A DNA stretch of 64,000 nucleotides. Source: Vulgatibacter incomptus. GTDB taxonomy: Bacteria; Myxococcota; Myxococcia; Myxococcales; Vulgatibacteraceae. This document shows, one piece after another, positions 1 to 9,708 of the stretch (positions are counted from its first letter, which is position 1; each line of letters begins with the position of its first letter). Location of the stretch: the NCBI RefSeq assembly GCF_001263175.1, contig NZ_CP012332.1, positions 924,001 through 988,000 on the forward strand, read 5' to 3'. The notes under the pieces are model-generated. The model saw only the letters and a program-made list of their open reading frames with translations. It ran no database searches and was not told the DNA's origin. The translations under genes were made by a program, and so were the position numbers.

Positions 1-288
1 GAGGCCGATCGGCGCGAGCAGCGGGCGGATCACCTGGGCGAACGCGGGCTCGCCGAGCCAGCCGAGTCCGAGGGAGGCGAGGGTGATGCCGAGCTGGGTC
101 GCGGACAGGTATTCGTCCAGCCGATCCACGACGCGCCTCGCGGCGGCGGCGCGACGGTTTCCCGCCTTCGCGAGCTCGTCCAGGCGGGTCCCGCGGATCT
201 TGACGATGGCGAATTCGGTGGCGACGAAGAAGCCGTTGGCGAAGACCAGGAAGAGCGCGGCTCCCAGCCCGAGCCATGGGGTTTCCAT
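1..288 (-). CDS. CNNM/HlyC-CorC family membrane protein, N-terminal 96 residues (cut by window edge)
   Basis: The reverse strand opens at the ATG at 288 and runs off the left edge without a stop, giving 96 residues. Residues about 6-29 form a hydrophobic helix ending in FFVATEFAIVK. That is the hallmark of the DUF21/CNNM domain of HlyC/CorC-type proteins, usually followed by CBS pairs and a CorC_HlyC domain that would lie outside the window. A second conserved segment, QLGITLASLGLGWLGEPA, sits near residues 64-81. Family members are inner-membrane proteins linked to Mg/Co efflux, so a transport role is inferred from family only. The gene is divergent from the lipoprotein gene at 529. Confidence 0.85.
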   Translation of the reverse strand, partial: METPWLGLGAALFLVFANGFFVATEFAIVKIRGTRLDELAKAGNRRAAAARRVVDRLDEYLSATQLGITLASLGLGWLGEPAFAQVIRPLLAPIGL

Positions 289-528
289 CGATTGCACGAT
301 CCTTCCGGCCGGCCGCCGTCGGAGGCGACCCGGCCAGGCTGCAGGCTACCTCGCCAACGAATCGTCATCCATCGGGACTTTTCCGCCGCTGTGAACGCGG
401 AGTGACGGATCCGGATCTGGAGTCCGGCGGGGGCGGCGCAGCCGAGCTTGGGTGTGATCCGGGCGAGATCGAGTCGTCCGAGCAGGCCTCGGGGTGTCAA
501 CTCGGCTCGATGGATACCCTTGCGAGTC

Positions 529-1371
529 GTGAGGGCCGTTTCCCTGCTGGCGATCGTGCTGTGCGCAGGCTGTGCGGCCCGCCCGCCGGTCGTGCCGGCG
601 GGGGTGACCATCGTCGAACCGGAGGAGCCGCCCCTCCCGCGGGGGCTCGTTGCGGAGGCCCAGCGTCGGCTACGCGAGCGCGGGATCTACATCGGACCCG
701 CCGACGGAACGCTGGGTGCGGCGACGAGGGCTGCCCTGGCACGGCTACAGCGGCAATCGGGGCTGCCGGTGACCGGGCGGCTCGACATGGCGACGCGGTC
801 GGCGCTCGGGCTTGGGCCGCTGCGGCGCGTCGCGGCTCCGACAGCCCCGGCGGGCCAGGCGCCCGAGGGGCTCCCTCCGCTCCCGGATGCCCGTACGCTC
901 CTCGAGGAGGCCTCGCCGCAGCCCTTGCCCCAGCCCCCTCCAGAGGCCCTCGCCGACGCGCGTGCATCCGTCGCAAGGCTCATGGCGATCGCCAAGGCTA
1001 GGGCCGAGGGCGAGCTCGCTCGTGCAGGGGCGGGCGTGGAGGAGGCCGAGGCGCTGCGGCCAGTGGAGGCGAGCCTGGGCGACGCCGCGGCAATCCTGGG
1101 GGACGCGAGGGCGGAGGCGTTTGGACTCCTCCTCGAGGCCCGAAGAGTGGGAGGCTGGGCGCTTCTGCCGACCGCGCTCATGGCTCGGCTGGAACAGGAG
1201 CTGGATCGGCGCGCGCTGCTCCTCCGCCCCGTCACCGGACGGCTCGGGCCCGACGACGAGGCGGCGATCCGATGGCTGGAGCGGTCGCTCGGGCTCGCGC
1301 CCACCGGCCAGCCGTCCCTACGCCTCCTCGAGGCGGTCGGGATCGACCCGGGGCCGATGTTCGAGGACTGA
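529..1371 (+). CDS. Peptidoglycan-binding-domain lipoprotein
   Basis: The protein is 280 aa if started at GTG 529; in-frame TTG 448, GTG 454 and TTG 520 are alternatives. GTG 529 gives a clean lipoprotein signal (MRAVSLLAIVLCAGC) with a somewhat unusual Cys at lipobox -3. There is no Shine-Dalgarno, but TACCCT at 515-520 ends 8 nt upstream, as in other presumed leaderless genes here. After the signal comes a PG_binding_1 domain (about residues 40-96, with GIYIGPADGTLG and a conserved LQRQSGLPVTGRLD stretch), then a Pro-rich linker, an Ala-rich helical middle and a second, weaker PG-binding-like repeat at the C-terminus (VTGRLGPDDEAAIRWLE). It is probably an outer-membrane lipoprotein contacting the cell wall. 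No catalytic domain is visible. Confidence 0.75.
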   Translation: MRAVSLLAIVLCAGCAARPPVVPAGVTIVEPEEPPLPRGLVAEAQRRLRERGIYIGPADGTLGAATRAALARLQRQSGLPVTGRLDMATRSALGLGPLRRVAAPTAPAGQAPEGLPPLPDARTLLEEASPQPLPQPPPEALADARASVARLMAIAKARAEGELARAGAGVEEAEALRPVEASLGDAAAILGDARAEAFGLLLEARRVGGWALLPTALMARLEQELDRRALLLRPVTGRLGPDDEAAIRWLERSLGLAPTGQPSLRLLEAVGIDPGPMFED

Positions 1372-1380
1372 CTCGACTTC

Positions 1381-1878
1381 TCAGCCCTCGTCGAAGAGGA
1401 GGCGCGACTCGATCTCGTCGAGCTGCATCTGCTCGACCAGGGCGTCGAGGAGAGAGCGGAGCCGGCTGACCTCTTCGGCCGGCATCACCTCCAGCGCCTT
1501 GGCGAGGTGCTTGCCCGGGCTGCGGCCCCGGTGGAGCAGCCGCTTCCCGGCGGTGGTGAGCCGGATCTCGACGGTGCGCCTGTCGTCGGTGCGGCGCTGC
1601 CGATCGATGAGGCCCTTGTCCTCGAGGCGCTGGACCACGCCGGTGATCGTGCTCGGATGGACCAGGAGCCGGTCCGCGAGCTCGCCGGCCGAGCAGGAGC
1701 CGATTTCGTCGATGGTCCGAAGCGCCTGGAGCTGGGGGCCGGTGACGCCGAACTCCCGATCCATGGCCTTCGAGAACTCGTGTGACGACTTCGTGATCCG
1801 ACGGAACGAAAGGAGAACCGCTTCAGAATCAGACGGAAACGACTGAGGGATCGCGGGCAACAGAGAGCTGAGGGCCAC
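1381..1878 (-). CDS. MarR-family transcriptional regulator
   Basis: The protein is 165 aa from GTG 1878, which has a perfect AGGAGG (1885-1890) 6 nt upstream; no ATG is well placed. It shows the winged-helix layout of MarR: a helical N-terminus, a helix-turn-helix around GELADRLLVHPSTITGVVQRLEDKG, a wing with the basic DDRR (RQRRTDDRRTVEIRLT) and a C-terminal dimerisation helix pair. The family usually represses its own gene and a divergent neighbour, often responding to small phenolic ligands. The divergent neighbour here is a GNAT acetyltransferase. A sigma-70-type promoter and an inverted repeat lie just upstream. The ligand cannot be predicted. Confidence 0.88.
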   Translation of the reverse strand: MALSSLLPAIPQSFPSDSEAVLLSFRRITKSSHEFSKAMDREFGVTGPQLQALRTIDEIGSCSAGELADRLLVHPSTITGVVQRLEDKGLIDRQRRTDDRRTVEIRLTTAGKRLLHRGRSPGKHLAKALEVMPAEEVSRLRSLLDALVEQMQLDEIESRLLFDEG

Positions 1879-1888
1879 CGGTAGCCTC

Positions 1889-1905
1889 CTGGCGATGTTT
1901 GCCAG
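1889..1905. promoter_or_regulatory. Candidate MarR operator
   Basis: Inverted repeat CTGGC-N7-GCCAG. It overlaps the expected transcription start (about 1902) of the marR promoter and abuts its ribosome-binding site. Position and size fit an autoregulatory MarR site; binding is inferred. Confidence 0.35.
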
Positions 1906-1908
1906 TCG

Positions 1909-1937
1909 AGTATCACTCTGTTGCGGGCACAGATCAA
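1909..1937 (-). promoter_or_regulatory. Sigma-70-type promoter of the marR gene
   Basis: On the minus strand TTGATC (1937-1932), a 17-nt spacer, then GATACT (1914-1909). Each hexamer matches four of six consensus bases, and the predicted start is about 24 nt before the GTG. Confidence 0.55.
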
Positions 1938-2034
1938 CGCCTGCTTGTCTACTCCGGGTAGAGTTTCGAAGTTGTCGGCGGTCGGACGCGGATCGCGCCT
2001 TCGGACGGACGGGGCTTTCGCCTACCCCCGCCTC

Positions 2035-2043
2035 TGGTATACA
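2035..2043 (+). promoter_or_regulatory. Extended -10 promoter of the GNAT gene
   Basis: TGG-TATACA gives an extended -10 element with no good -35. Transcription would start near 2050, just before the AGGAGG at 2055-2060. Confidence 0.45.
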
Positions 2044-2065
2044 GGCCGGGATCAAGGAGGTTCGC

Positions 2066-2572
2066 GTGGTTTCCCAGCCCGAGGTCGAGGTGCGAGTCGT
2101 GCCGGTCGACGGTCCCGGTGATTTCGCCGCCGCTCTGGCCATCCGCGAGGTGGTCTTCATCGAGGAGCAGCGCGTTCCCGAAGAGATCGAGCGCGACGAC
2201 GAGGATCCCACTGCCCACCACGTGCTCGCGATGGTGGGCGGCCACGCCATCGGCACCGGCCGGCTGGTGGAGCTCCGGTCTCCGCCCGAAGGGGAGACCG
2301 GCAAGTGGGGCCGCATCGGCCGTATGGCCGTGCTCGTCGCGCACCGGCACGGGCGCATCGGCTCGAAGCTCCTCGAGGAGCTGGAGGCCGAGGCGCGACG
2401 CCGCGGGCTCGAAGGGATCGTGCTCCACGCCCAGGTCTACGCCCACGGCTTCTACCAGCACGGCGGCTACGTGGACCACGGCGCCATCTTCGATGAGGCC
2501 GGGATCCCGCACGTTGAGATGCGCAAGCGGCTCTCGCCGACCTTGGCGCAGCAAGAGTCCCCCACCGATTGA
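2066..2572 (+). CDS. GNAT family N-acetyltransferase
   Basis: The protein is 168 aa from GTG 2066, chosen because AGGAGG (2055-2060) lies 5 nt upstream; longer in-frame starts lack a ribosome-binding site. It has the GNAT fold with an N-terminal part typical of YjcF/ElaA-like enzymes (REVVFIEEQRVPEEIERDDED) and an acetyl-CoA-binding motif region RMAVLVAHRHGRIGSKLLEELE around residues 89-110. The acceptor substrate is unknown. It is divergent from the MarR gene and may be its target, which is inference from position only. Confidence 0.85.
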   Translation: MVSQPEVEVRVVPVDGPGDFAAALAIREVVFIEEQRVPEEIERDDEDPTAHHVLAMVGGHAIGTGRLVELRSPPEGETGKWGRIGRMAVLVAHRHGRIGSKLLEELEAEARRRGLEGIVLHAQVYAHGFYQHGGYVDHGAIFDEAGIPHVEMRKRLSPTLAQQESPTD

Positions 2573-2602
2573 AGGGGGGCGCCTCTTGCGCACCTCGGGT
2601 GT

Positions 2603-5011
2603 TTAGAAATCTACGCCCGGTGAGACAGGGGGGAGCTCCTTCGCCAGTCGGAGCGGCACATCGCCGTACACGAGCCGGTAGACGGCGAGGTTCGAGACCA
2701 CCTTCTTGACGTAGCCGCGCGTCTCGCGGAACGGGATGGACTCGACGAACTCGTCCAGGGGCAGCGCGCGCCTGGCGGGATCCTCCATCCAGCGCACCAC
2801 CGCGAGCGGTCCTGCGTTGTAGGCGGCGGCGATCAGCGCGGGATTGCGGTCGAAGCGGGCCCCGAGGGCGGCGATGTAGGAGCCGCCCAGGAGGACGTTC
2901 ACGGCGGGATCGGCCAGCTTCTGCCCCTGCCCTGGCGGGAGGCCCATCAGGGCGGAGAGCTTCTCCGCCGTGCGCGGGAGCACCTGCATCAGCCCGACGG
3001 CGGAGGCCTGCGAACGGATGGCGGTGCGGAAGCCGCTCTCCTGCCGCATCACGGCCCAGAGCAGGGCGGGCTCGACCCCGAACCGCCGTCCGCTCGCCTC
3101 GACCTCTTCTGCGAACGCCCGGGGATAGGCGAGATCGGCCGCGCTCGTGAGGCCGCCCAGGCGCACGGTGCCGAGCTGCCAGGCGCGCCAGGCGTCGCCG
3201 CCGTCCCTGGCGACCCGGGCCGCTCTCGCGAGGATGGCCCGGTTTCGCTGCCCCGCCAGCGCCGCGTCGAGCTCTTCGCCGGCGGGCTGCGGAAGGCCCG
3301 CGGCGTAGAGGGCCTCGGCCCGGGCGAGGCGGGATCCGGCCGCTCCCTTCGGATCGGGGGTCTCGGATGGTGCCGCAAGCATCGCGAACGCAAACGTGGA
3401 TGCGGGGGCGGTTTCCCCGAGCCTCGCCTGTGCGAGGAGCCCGTACCAGTCGGTCGGCCACCGCCTCAGGACCTCGCGGAAGACGGCGGCGGCCTCGCGG
3501 CGATTGCCCGCGGCCTCCAGCGCCCGCCCCCGCCAATAGGTCGCCTGTGGGATCAGCGAGCTCTTGGGGTGCTCGCGGATCAGCTCGGAGAGGCCGGACG
3601 CCGCGGCAGCGTGCTTGCCCTGTCGATAGGCCGTCCACGCCACGTACCAGCGCCCTTCGTCGAGCCGATGGCCCTCGTGCTCGGCGACGAAGGCGCGAAA
3701 GCGAGCCTCCGCCTCTTCGAGGCGTCCGTGATCGTAGAGGAAGAAGGCCGCGAGGAAGGCCGCCTCGGCCGCGGTGCTCCCGCTCGCGGTGGCGTGGAGG
3801 CGATCGAGCCGTGCCACCGCCTCGTCGGTCGCGCCCCGGCGCATCGCCAGCCTCGCAGCGAGGGCGAGGAGGTCCGGATCGGAGCCCGCTTCGAGGGCCG
3901 GTACGAGGAGCGCTTCCGCCTCCTTCTTACGCTCGGTGTCCGAGAGGGAGCGTGCGCGCAGGAGCAGGAGCTTCGACGCGAGCGCGGCGCCGGGATTGCC
4001 GACGGCGTCGAGCTCCGCGGCGGCAGCCGCCGCCTCGCCGCGGGAGAGCAGGCGCTCGGCCCGGTCCAGCCGCTCCGCCGCCGTGGGCTCGGGGATCGCG
4101 ACGCCGGCCGAAGCCAGGGCGCGGAGTCTCTCTCCCGCCTCGTCGCCTGCGCGCTGGCCGGCGCTCTCCCTCCAGATCCGGCGGTAGAGGGCCACGGCCG
4201 CGCTCCGATCGCCGGCGGCCAAGGCTGCCCGCGCGAGGCCGAGGCGGAGCTCGATGACGTCCGAGGCGCGCCTCGCGATCAGCCCTTCGAGCCGCTTTCG
4301 GGCCTGGGCGGGCTGGCCCGATTCGATCAGCGCGAGAGCCTCGAGCCGGTCGGCCCGGAGGCCCAGGGGACCGGTCGGATCGGCCTTGCGCGCAGCCGCC
4401 AGCAGCGGGAGCGCGGCGGCGGCCTGGCCGGAGCCGGCGAGAGCCTCGCCGAGCAGGAGCGCCCCCCAGGGCTCCAGGATGCCGAGCTTGCCGGTCGCGG
4501 GGCGGAGCACCTCCGCGGCGCTCCGCGCCTCACCGAGATCGAGCTTCGCCCGGGCGGAGATCAGGCGGCAGGCGAGCGCGTCCGCGCCGCTCTTGGCGAT
4601 CTCGGGGGTACAGGCCGCTACGGCCTCGGCGGGATCGGCGGCTAGAAGGCGGGATGCCGCTCGGGCTCTCGCGCTCCTTCCCTTCTCGGAGACTGCGGCG
4701 GTCGCGCCCGCGCTCGTCCGTTCGGAGTCTGCGCCAGGGGCGTTCCCCGCGGCCGCTGGCCCGGTTTTGCCGGAGGCCGCGCCCGGTGTATCCTCTTCGT
4801 TTCGCTTGTCCTTCGCGGCGCCAGCAGAAGCGTCGGCAGCGGCGTCGTCTCGGGCCGAAACGGCCTCCCCGGGGGCAGCGGGCGACCGGGCCGGTAGGGA
4901 ATGGGGAGTCCCGCCCGGCCTGTTCGACGAAGCTGCCACGGAGGTGGGGGAGACGTGCGCGGTGAGCAGGAGCGCGAGGAGGACAGGGCGACCGGACATG
5001 GGTACGAACAC
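2603..5011 (-). CDS. slt: Soluble lytic murein transglycosylase (Slt70-like)
   Basis: The protein is 802 aa from GTG 5011 or 798 aa from ATG 4999. Neither start has a Shine-Dalgarno, and the promoter -10 ends 8 nt before the GTG, so I take 5011. It has a hydrophobic signal region, an Ala/Ser-rich low-complexity stretch (about 28-115), a long helical TPR-type superhelix, and a C-terminal family-1 transglycosylase domain. That domain has the catalytic Glu in MRQESGF near residue 657, then SAVGLMQVLP and AAYNAGP. The enzyme cleaves MurNAc-GlcNAc linkages with 1,6-anhydro product formation in the periplasm. It is longer than E. coli Slt (about 645 aa) because of the disordered N-terminal stretch and extra TPR-like repeats. 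It is convergent with the acetyltransferase gene and divergent from the mini-protein gene at 5253. Confidence 0.92.
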   Translation of the reverse strand: MFVPMSGRPVLLALLLTAHVSPTSVAASSNRPGGTPHSLPARSPAAPGEAVSARDDAAADASAGAAKDKRNEEDTPGAASGKTGPAAAGNAPGADSERTSAGATAAVSEKGRSARARAASRLLAADPAEAVAACTPEIAKSGADALACRLISARAKLDLGEARSAAEVLRPATGKLGILEPWGALLLGEALAGSGQAAAALPLLAAARKADPTGPLGLRADRLEALALIESGQPAQARKRLEGLIARRASDVIELRLGLARAALAAGDRSAAVALYRRIWRESAGQRAGDEAGERLRALASAGVAIPEPTAAERLDRAERLLSRGEAAAAAAELDAVGNPGAALASKLLLLRARSLSDTERKKEAEALLVPALEAGSDPDLLALAARLAMRRGATDEAVARLDRLHATASGSTAAEAAFLAAFFLYDHGRLEEAEARFRAFVAEHEGHRLDEGRWYVAWTAYRQGKHAAAASGLSELIREHPKSSLIPQATYWRGRALEAAGNRREAAAVFREVLRRWPTDWYGLLAQARLGETAPASTFAFAMLAAPSETPDPKGAAGSRLARAEALYAAGLPQPAGEELDAALAGQRNRAILARAARVARDGGDAWRAWQLGTVRLGGLTSAADLAYPRAFAEEVEASGRRFGVEPALLWAVMRQESGFRTAIRSQASAVGLMQVLPRTAEKLSALMGLPPGQGQKLADPAVNVLLGGSYIAALGARFDRNPALIAAAYNAGPLAVVRWMEDPARRALPLDEFVESIPFRETRGYVKKVVSNLAVYRLVYGDVPLRLAKELPPVSPGVDF

Positions 5012-5019
5012 GGTTTCCG

Positions 5020-5048
5020 ATTCTAACTAGCTGAAATTCCAGCCACAA
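5020..5048 (-). promoter_or_regulatory. Promoter of slt
   Basis: On the minus strand TTGTGG (5048-5043), a 17-nt spacer, then TAGAAT (5025-5020, five of six consensus). The predicted start (about 5013) falls almost on the GTG at 5011, which implies a leaderless or near-leaderless mRNA. Confidence 0.6.
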
Positions 5049-5080
5049 GCTGAGCATGACGCGACGCGCGGGAGGCCAGG

Positions 5081-5109
5081 TTGACAGCCGGAGGGGCCTC
5101 TCTTAGATT
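5081..5109 (+). promoter_or_regulatory. Strong sigma-70-type promoter of the four-cysteine mini-protein
   Basis: A perfect TTGACA (5081-5086), a 17-nt spacer and TAGATT (5104-5109). The predicted start near 5116 leaves a leader of about 137 nt before the ATG at 5253. Confidence 0.65.
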
Positions 5110-5252
5110 CCCCGCGCTTTCGGCCGCCCGCTTCCTCGCATGGTGCGAAGACGGCCGGAAATTCCACCGGGTTTTTCGCGCGAAGACGTGCGCACCAGAC
5201 CACCGAGGCGGACCGTCGAACGCGGGCCCGCCGTCGAGGTGACGAGCATTCT

Positions 5253-5501
5253 ATGAGCCATCTACTCAAGCCGTTTCCGACCGAGCTTTCGGCGCCGATC
5301 AACCCGGAGCCGGGCGGCAACCGCACCTCGGGTGTCGAGAGCCACCGCAACCTCTTCTGCGCCCACTACGACGACTGCCTCGACGAGGCGGTGAAGCGGG
5401 GCTGGAACAGCTTCACCTGCACCCGCTGCCCGCTCTTCCACCAGGCGGGTGACTACGAGGGCGGCGTGGAAGCCTACGCCACCCAGCGCCGCTTCGCCTA
5501 G
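5253..5501 (+). CDS. Four-cysteine mini-protein of unknown function
   Basis: The protein is 82 aa with no signal peptide or membrane segment, so it is probably cytoplasmic. Four cysteines are arranged as FCAHYDDC and, 16 residues further on, CTRC, with an HQ/HY context that could make a small metal site (Cys4 or Cys/His). I do not recognise a named family. The compact, aromatic-rich core (WNSFTCTRCPLF) looks conserved rather than random. It has the best promoter in this part of the window, a long GC-rich leader, and its own terminator-like hairpin downstream, so it appears to be a strongly expressed single gene. Confidence 0.8.
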   Translation: MSHLLKPFPTELSAPINPEPGGNRTSGVESHRNLFCAHYDDCLDEAVKRGWNSFTCTRCPLFHQAGDYEGGVEAYATQRRFA

Positions 5502-5524
5502 CGCGCTGCAAGGGGGCATCCAGG

Positions 5525-5559
5525 GAGCCGCGACCGGGGAGCGATCCTCGTCGCGGCTC
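5525..5559. terminator. Hairpin between convergent genes (likely bidirectional terminator)
   Basis: A perfect 10-bp stem (GAGCCGCGAC with GTCGCGGCTC) with a 15-nt loop, placed between the stops at 5501 (+) and 5597 (-). There is no clear U-run, so intrinsic termination is only likely. Confidence 0.5.
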
Positions 5560-5596
5560 TCCTGCGTTTGTAGACCGGATCTTCCTCGTTGGACGA

Positions 5597-6910
5597 TCAG
5601 TCCCGCGGCACGGCGAAGATCTGCACCACGGTCACCTGCGGCATGCCGCCGACGCCCTCCGAGATCGCCACGCCGAAGCCGGCCTCGCGCCAGGCGGGAT
5701 CGACGATCACCCCGAGGTGTCCCGGGCTCCCGAGCAGCGAGCGGTGCGCCTCGCGGACCGTCGGGGCCTGGGCGAGGTTCTCGCCAGCGCGGGCCGCTAC
5801 GTATCGGGCGGCCCTCAAGCGATCGCCGACGTCGCCGCTGCGATCCGATCGATGCGCGAAGCGGCCCGTGTCGCGCAGCTCCTCGGCGTACGAGCGGGCG
5901 ACCTTCGAGAGGACGGGATCGACCAGGATCGGGCCGAGGCCGCGCGACGCCCGGAAGCGATTCACCTCGTCGGCCAGCACGCGCTCCTTGCCGCTCGCGT
6001 CTGGAGGCTCCGGGCGGGCTTCGGTCCGCTGCGCCTTCGACGGGAGCGCGACGCCCGCGTAGACGGGCAGGATCGCCGCGACCTCGGGACCGTGGGTCCC
6101 GGAGCCGACGATCTCGACCTGGTAGCGGCCCGGACTGGGGAAAGCGACCACCGCCCGGAGCGCGTCGCCCTCGAGGCGGAGCTTCTGCGGGCTGCCGCTC
6201 GGGGGCGTGACGTAGACTTCGGGGTTTCGTAGCGGCGCCCGGAGCCGGCCCTGCAGGATCGCGGTCGATCCCGTCGAGACCGTGGCGGGGAAGGGCTCGA
6301 GCTCGACGCCGGACATCGCGAGGAGGAGCACCACGGAGGTGGCCCCCTGGCCCGCAACGGATCCGACGCCGAAGGATGTGAAGCGAGATAGATCTCTGGG
6401 TGACAGAGCCCGAACGCGCTCGGCCAGCGTCTGGATCGCGAGCTCGGCGGTGGTCGCCCGCGCCACGATCGGAAGGAAGCCGGCGGCGATCGCACCCGAC
6501 CGTGCCTGGGCGATCCGGACCTCGTCCTGGTCGATCGCGGCCTGCGCGCGCCCTTCCTGCTCCACCCTCGAGGCGAGCTCCCGCGCGGCGCGGGAGAGGG
6601 CGGAGTCGCGGCGGGCCTTGCTCCCGGCCGCGGACAGCGTGCGCGCCAGCTTGGCAGCGGCGGCGCCGTCTCCTTCCTCAGCGGGCAGCGCGGCGCCGTA
6701 GGTGGGACCGGCGGCCCGAGCCGACGAGCGGTTCCGGGCTTCGCCACCGGTGGCCTCGGTTCGCGACGGGAGACCCTCGGCCCGGTTCGGATGCGCGCCA
6801 CGGGATCCCGCCGAGGCGCACGAGATCAGCGCGAAGGCGAGCAAGCCCGCCAACCCGAGCCGGATGGGCCCTTCGCGGGCGATTCGGCAGGTGGGGCTGA
6901 CAGGGCCCAT
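5597..6910 (-). CDS. CAP-domain (SCP/PR1-like) lipoprotein
   Basis: The protein is 437 aa from ATG 6910, which has GGAG 7 nt upstream. It has a lipoprotein signal with lipobox LISC at about residues 31-34, an Ala-rich helical segment, an extracellular beta-rich middle domain (about 190-310), then a C-terminal CAP domain (about 325-437). CAP hallmarks visible are NRFRASRGL, the conserved His of FAHRS, GENLA and SPGHLGVIVDPAWREAGFGV. Bacterial CAP proteins are secreted or lipid-anchored, and their biochemical role is poorly defined. The middle domain may be an immunoglobulin-like surface module; I do not recognise it. It is divergent from pgi. Confidence 0.85.
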   Translation of the reverse strand: MGPVSPTCRIAREGPIRLGLAGLLAFALISCASAGSRGAHPNRAEGLPSRTEATGGEARNRSSARAAGPTYGAALPAEEGDGAAAAKLARTLSAAGSKARRDSALSRAARELASRVEQEGRAQAAIDQDEVRIAQARSGAIAAGFLPIVARATTAELAIQTLAERVRALSPRDLSRFTSFGVGSVAGQGATSVVLLLAMSGVELEPFPATVSTGSTAILQGRLRAPLRNPEVYVTPPSGSPQKLRLEGDALRAVVAFPSPGRYQVEIVGSGTHGPEVAAILPVYAGVALPSKAQRTEARPEPPDASGKERVLADEVNRFRASRGLGPILVDPVLSKVARSYAEELRDTGRFAHRSDRSGDVGDRLRAARYVAARAGENLAQAPTVREAHRSLLGSPGHLGVIVDPAWREAGFGVAISEGVGGMPQVTVVQIFAVPRD

Positions 6911-7136
6911 CGGCGACTCCGGAAGCAGCGGCCGCCGTCCGGGTGTGGGCGACGGCGGCGAAGCGACCGCGGGAGGGTAGGAGGTGGCAGCGAAGCGGTC
7001 AACGCCGGACGGCCGACCGCCTGGTCGTCGCCGATCGTCGCGGGGACGACGCTCCCAGAACGCCGGGATGGACACCGGCGGTGGGGCGCGTACAACGAAG
7101 GGTACGATTTTTCTCCACCGGCTCGCGGAGTCCATC

Positions 7137-8506
7137 ATGCCCAGCTCGCGCCTCGTCCTGGATGCAAGCCTCGCGCTCGAAGGACAGATCGGCGTTCACG
7201 GCCTGTCGGCCGGAGACTTCACTTCGCTGGAGGAGGCGGCGGAGTCGGCCCACCGGAAGCTCTGGGAGCTCCGCGGTAGCGGGGCGCTCGGCTTTTGGAG
7301 CCTGCCGGACGACGCCGCGATCCGAGATCCCGCGCTGGAGCTGGGCGAAGAGCTCGCGCGGCGATTCGAGAACGTGGTCGTCCTGGGGATCGGCGGATCC
7401 TCGCTCGGCGCGAAGGCGGTGATCTCGGCCCTTGGCGACCGCTTCGGCGACCTGCTCCCCAGGTCCCGGCGGAGCGGGGCGCGGGTCTTCTTCCCCGACA
7501 ACTCCGACCCCGCCACCTTCACCGCCCTCCTCGAGAGGCTCGATCTCGGGTCCACCTGCTTCCTCGTGATCACGAAGTCGGGCTCCACCGCCGAGACCCT
7601 CTCCCAGCTCCTGGTGGTGCGCGAGAGGCTCGGCTCGTCGAAGCTCATTCAGCAGACGGTGGCGATCACCGATCCGGAGGAGGGTCCCCTGCGGCGGATC
7701 GTCCGCGAGGAGGGCTGGCGATCGCTGCCCATCCCGCCATCGGTGGGCGGCCGCTTCTCCGTCCTCACCGCCGCCGGCCTCGTCCCGATCGCGGCGGCAG
7801 GCGTCGACGCCCGTTCGCTGTGCAAGGGCGCGGCGGAGATGAGGGAGCGCTGCGAGGCGCCGTCGCTCCGCAAGAACCCGGCCTATCTCCTCGGGGGAAT
7901 CCACCGTCTGTTCGACAGGCGTGGCAGGAACATCCACGTGCTCTTCCCGTACGCGGACGCGCTCCGCGACGTGGGCGACTGGTTCGTGCAGCTCTGGGCC
8001 GAGTCGCTCGGAAAGAGCGAGACCGTCGGTCCGACGCCGCTCCGGGCGGTAGGGGCGACGGACCAGCACTCCCTGTTGCAGCTCCTCGCACAGGGTCCAC
8101 AGGACAAGCTCGTGTCCTTCATCGGAGTCGAGGAGCCCGCCACCGACCTCGAGATCCCGCGGGCGTGGACGGAGCACGAGGCCTTCGCCTACCTCGGCGG
8201 CAAGACCCTGGGCCGCCTTCTCGACGCCGAGCGGCAGGGAACGGCGGCGGCGCTGGCGGAAGGGGGCCGGCCTTCCGTGACCATCCGCCTCCCCCGCGTG
8301 GACGCCAGGAGCGTCGGCGAGCTCCTCTTCCTCTGGGAGGCCGCCACCGCCTTCGCCGGCTTCCTCTACGGAGTCGATCCCTTCAACCAGCCCGGCGTGG
8401 AGGCGTCCAAGCAGCTCACGCAGGCCCTCCTCGGCCGCCCCGGCTCCGAGGCCCACGCGAAGCGGCTCGCGGCTCGCCCGTCGCCCGATCCGGCCTTCGT
8501 CCTCGA

Positions 8507-8510
<4 letters not shown>
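7137..8510 (+). CDS. pgi: Glucose-6-phosphate isomerase
   Basis: The protein is 457 aa from ATG 7137 with GGAG six nt upstream. It interconverts glucose-6-phosphate and fructose-6-phosphate in the cytoplasm. The sugar-isomerase signature is clear: VVLGIGGSSLGAKAV for phosphate binding, KSGSTAETLSQL, and the PGI signature VGGRFSVLTAAG. Its length fits the short bacterial PGI type rather than the 550-aa enterobacterial one. It stands alone; its stop overlaps the convergent acyltransferase stop by 3 nt. The glycolytic partner pfk lies 14 kb away. Confidence 0.95.
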
Positions 8511-9706
<1,196 letters not shown>

Positions 9707-9708
9707 TC

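Noticed and set aside
7089-7112. CGTAC/GTACG stem followed by five T
   Set aside because: The stem is only 5 bp and lies just upstream of pgi, where a terminator makes little sense.
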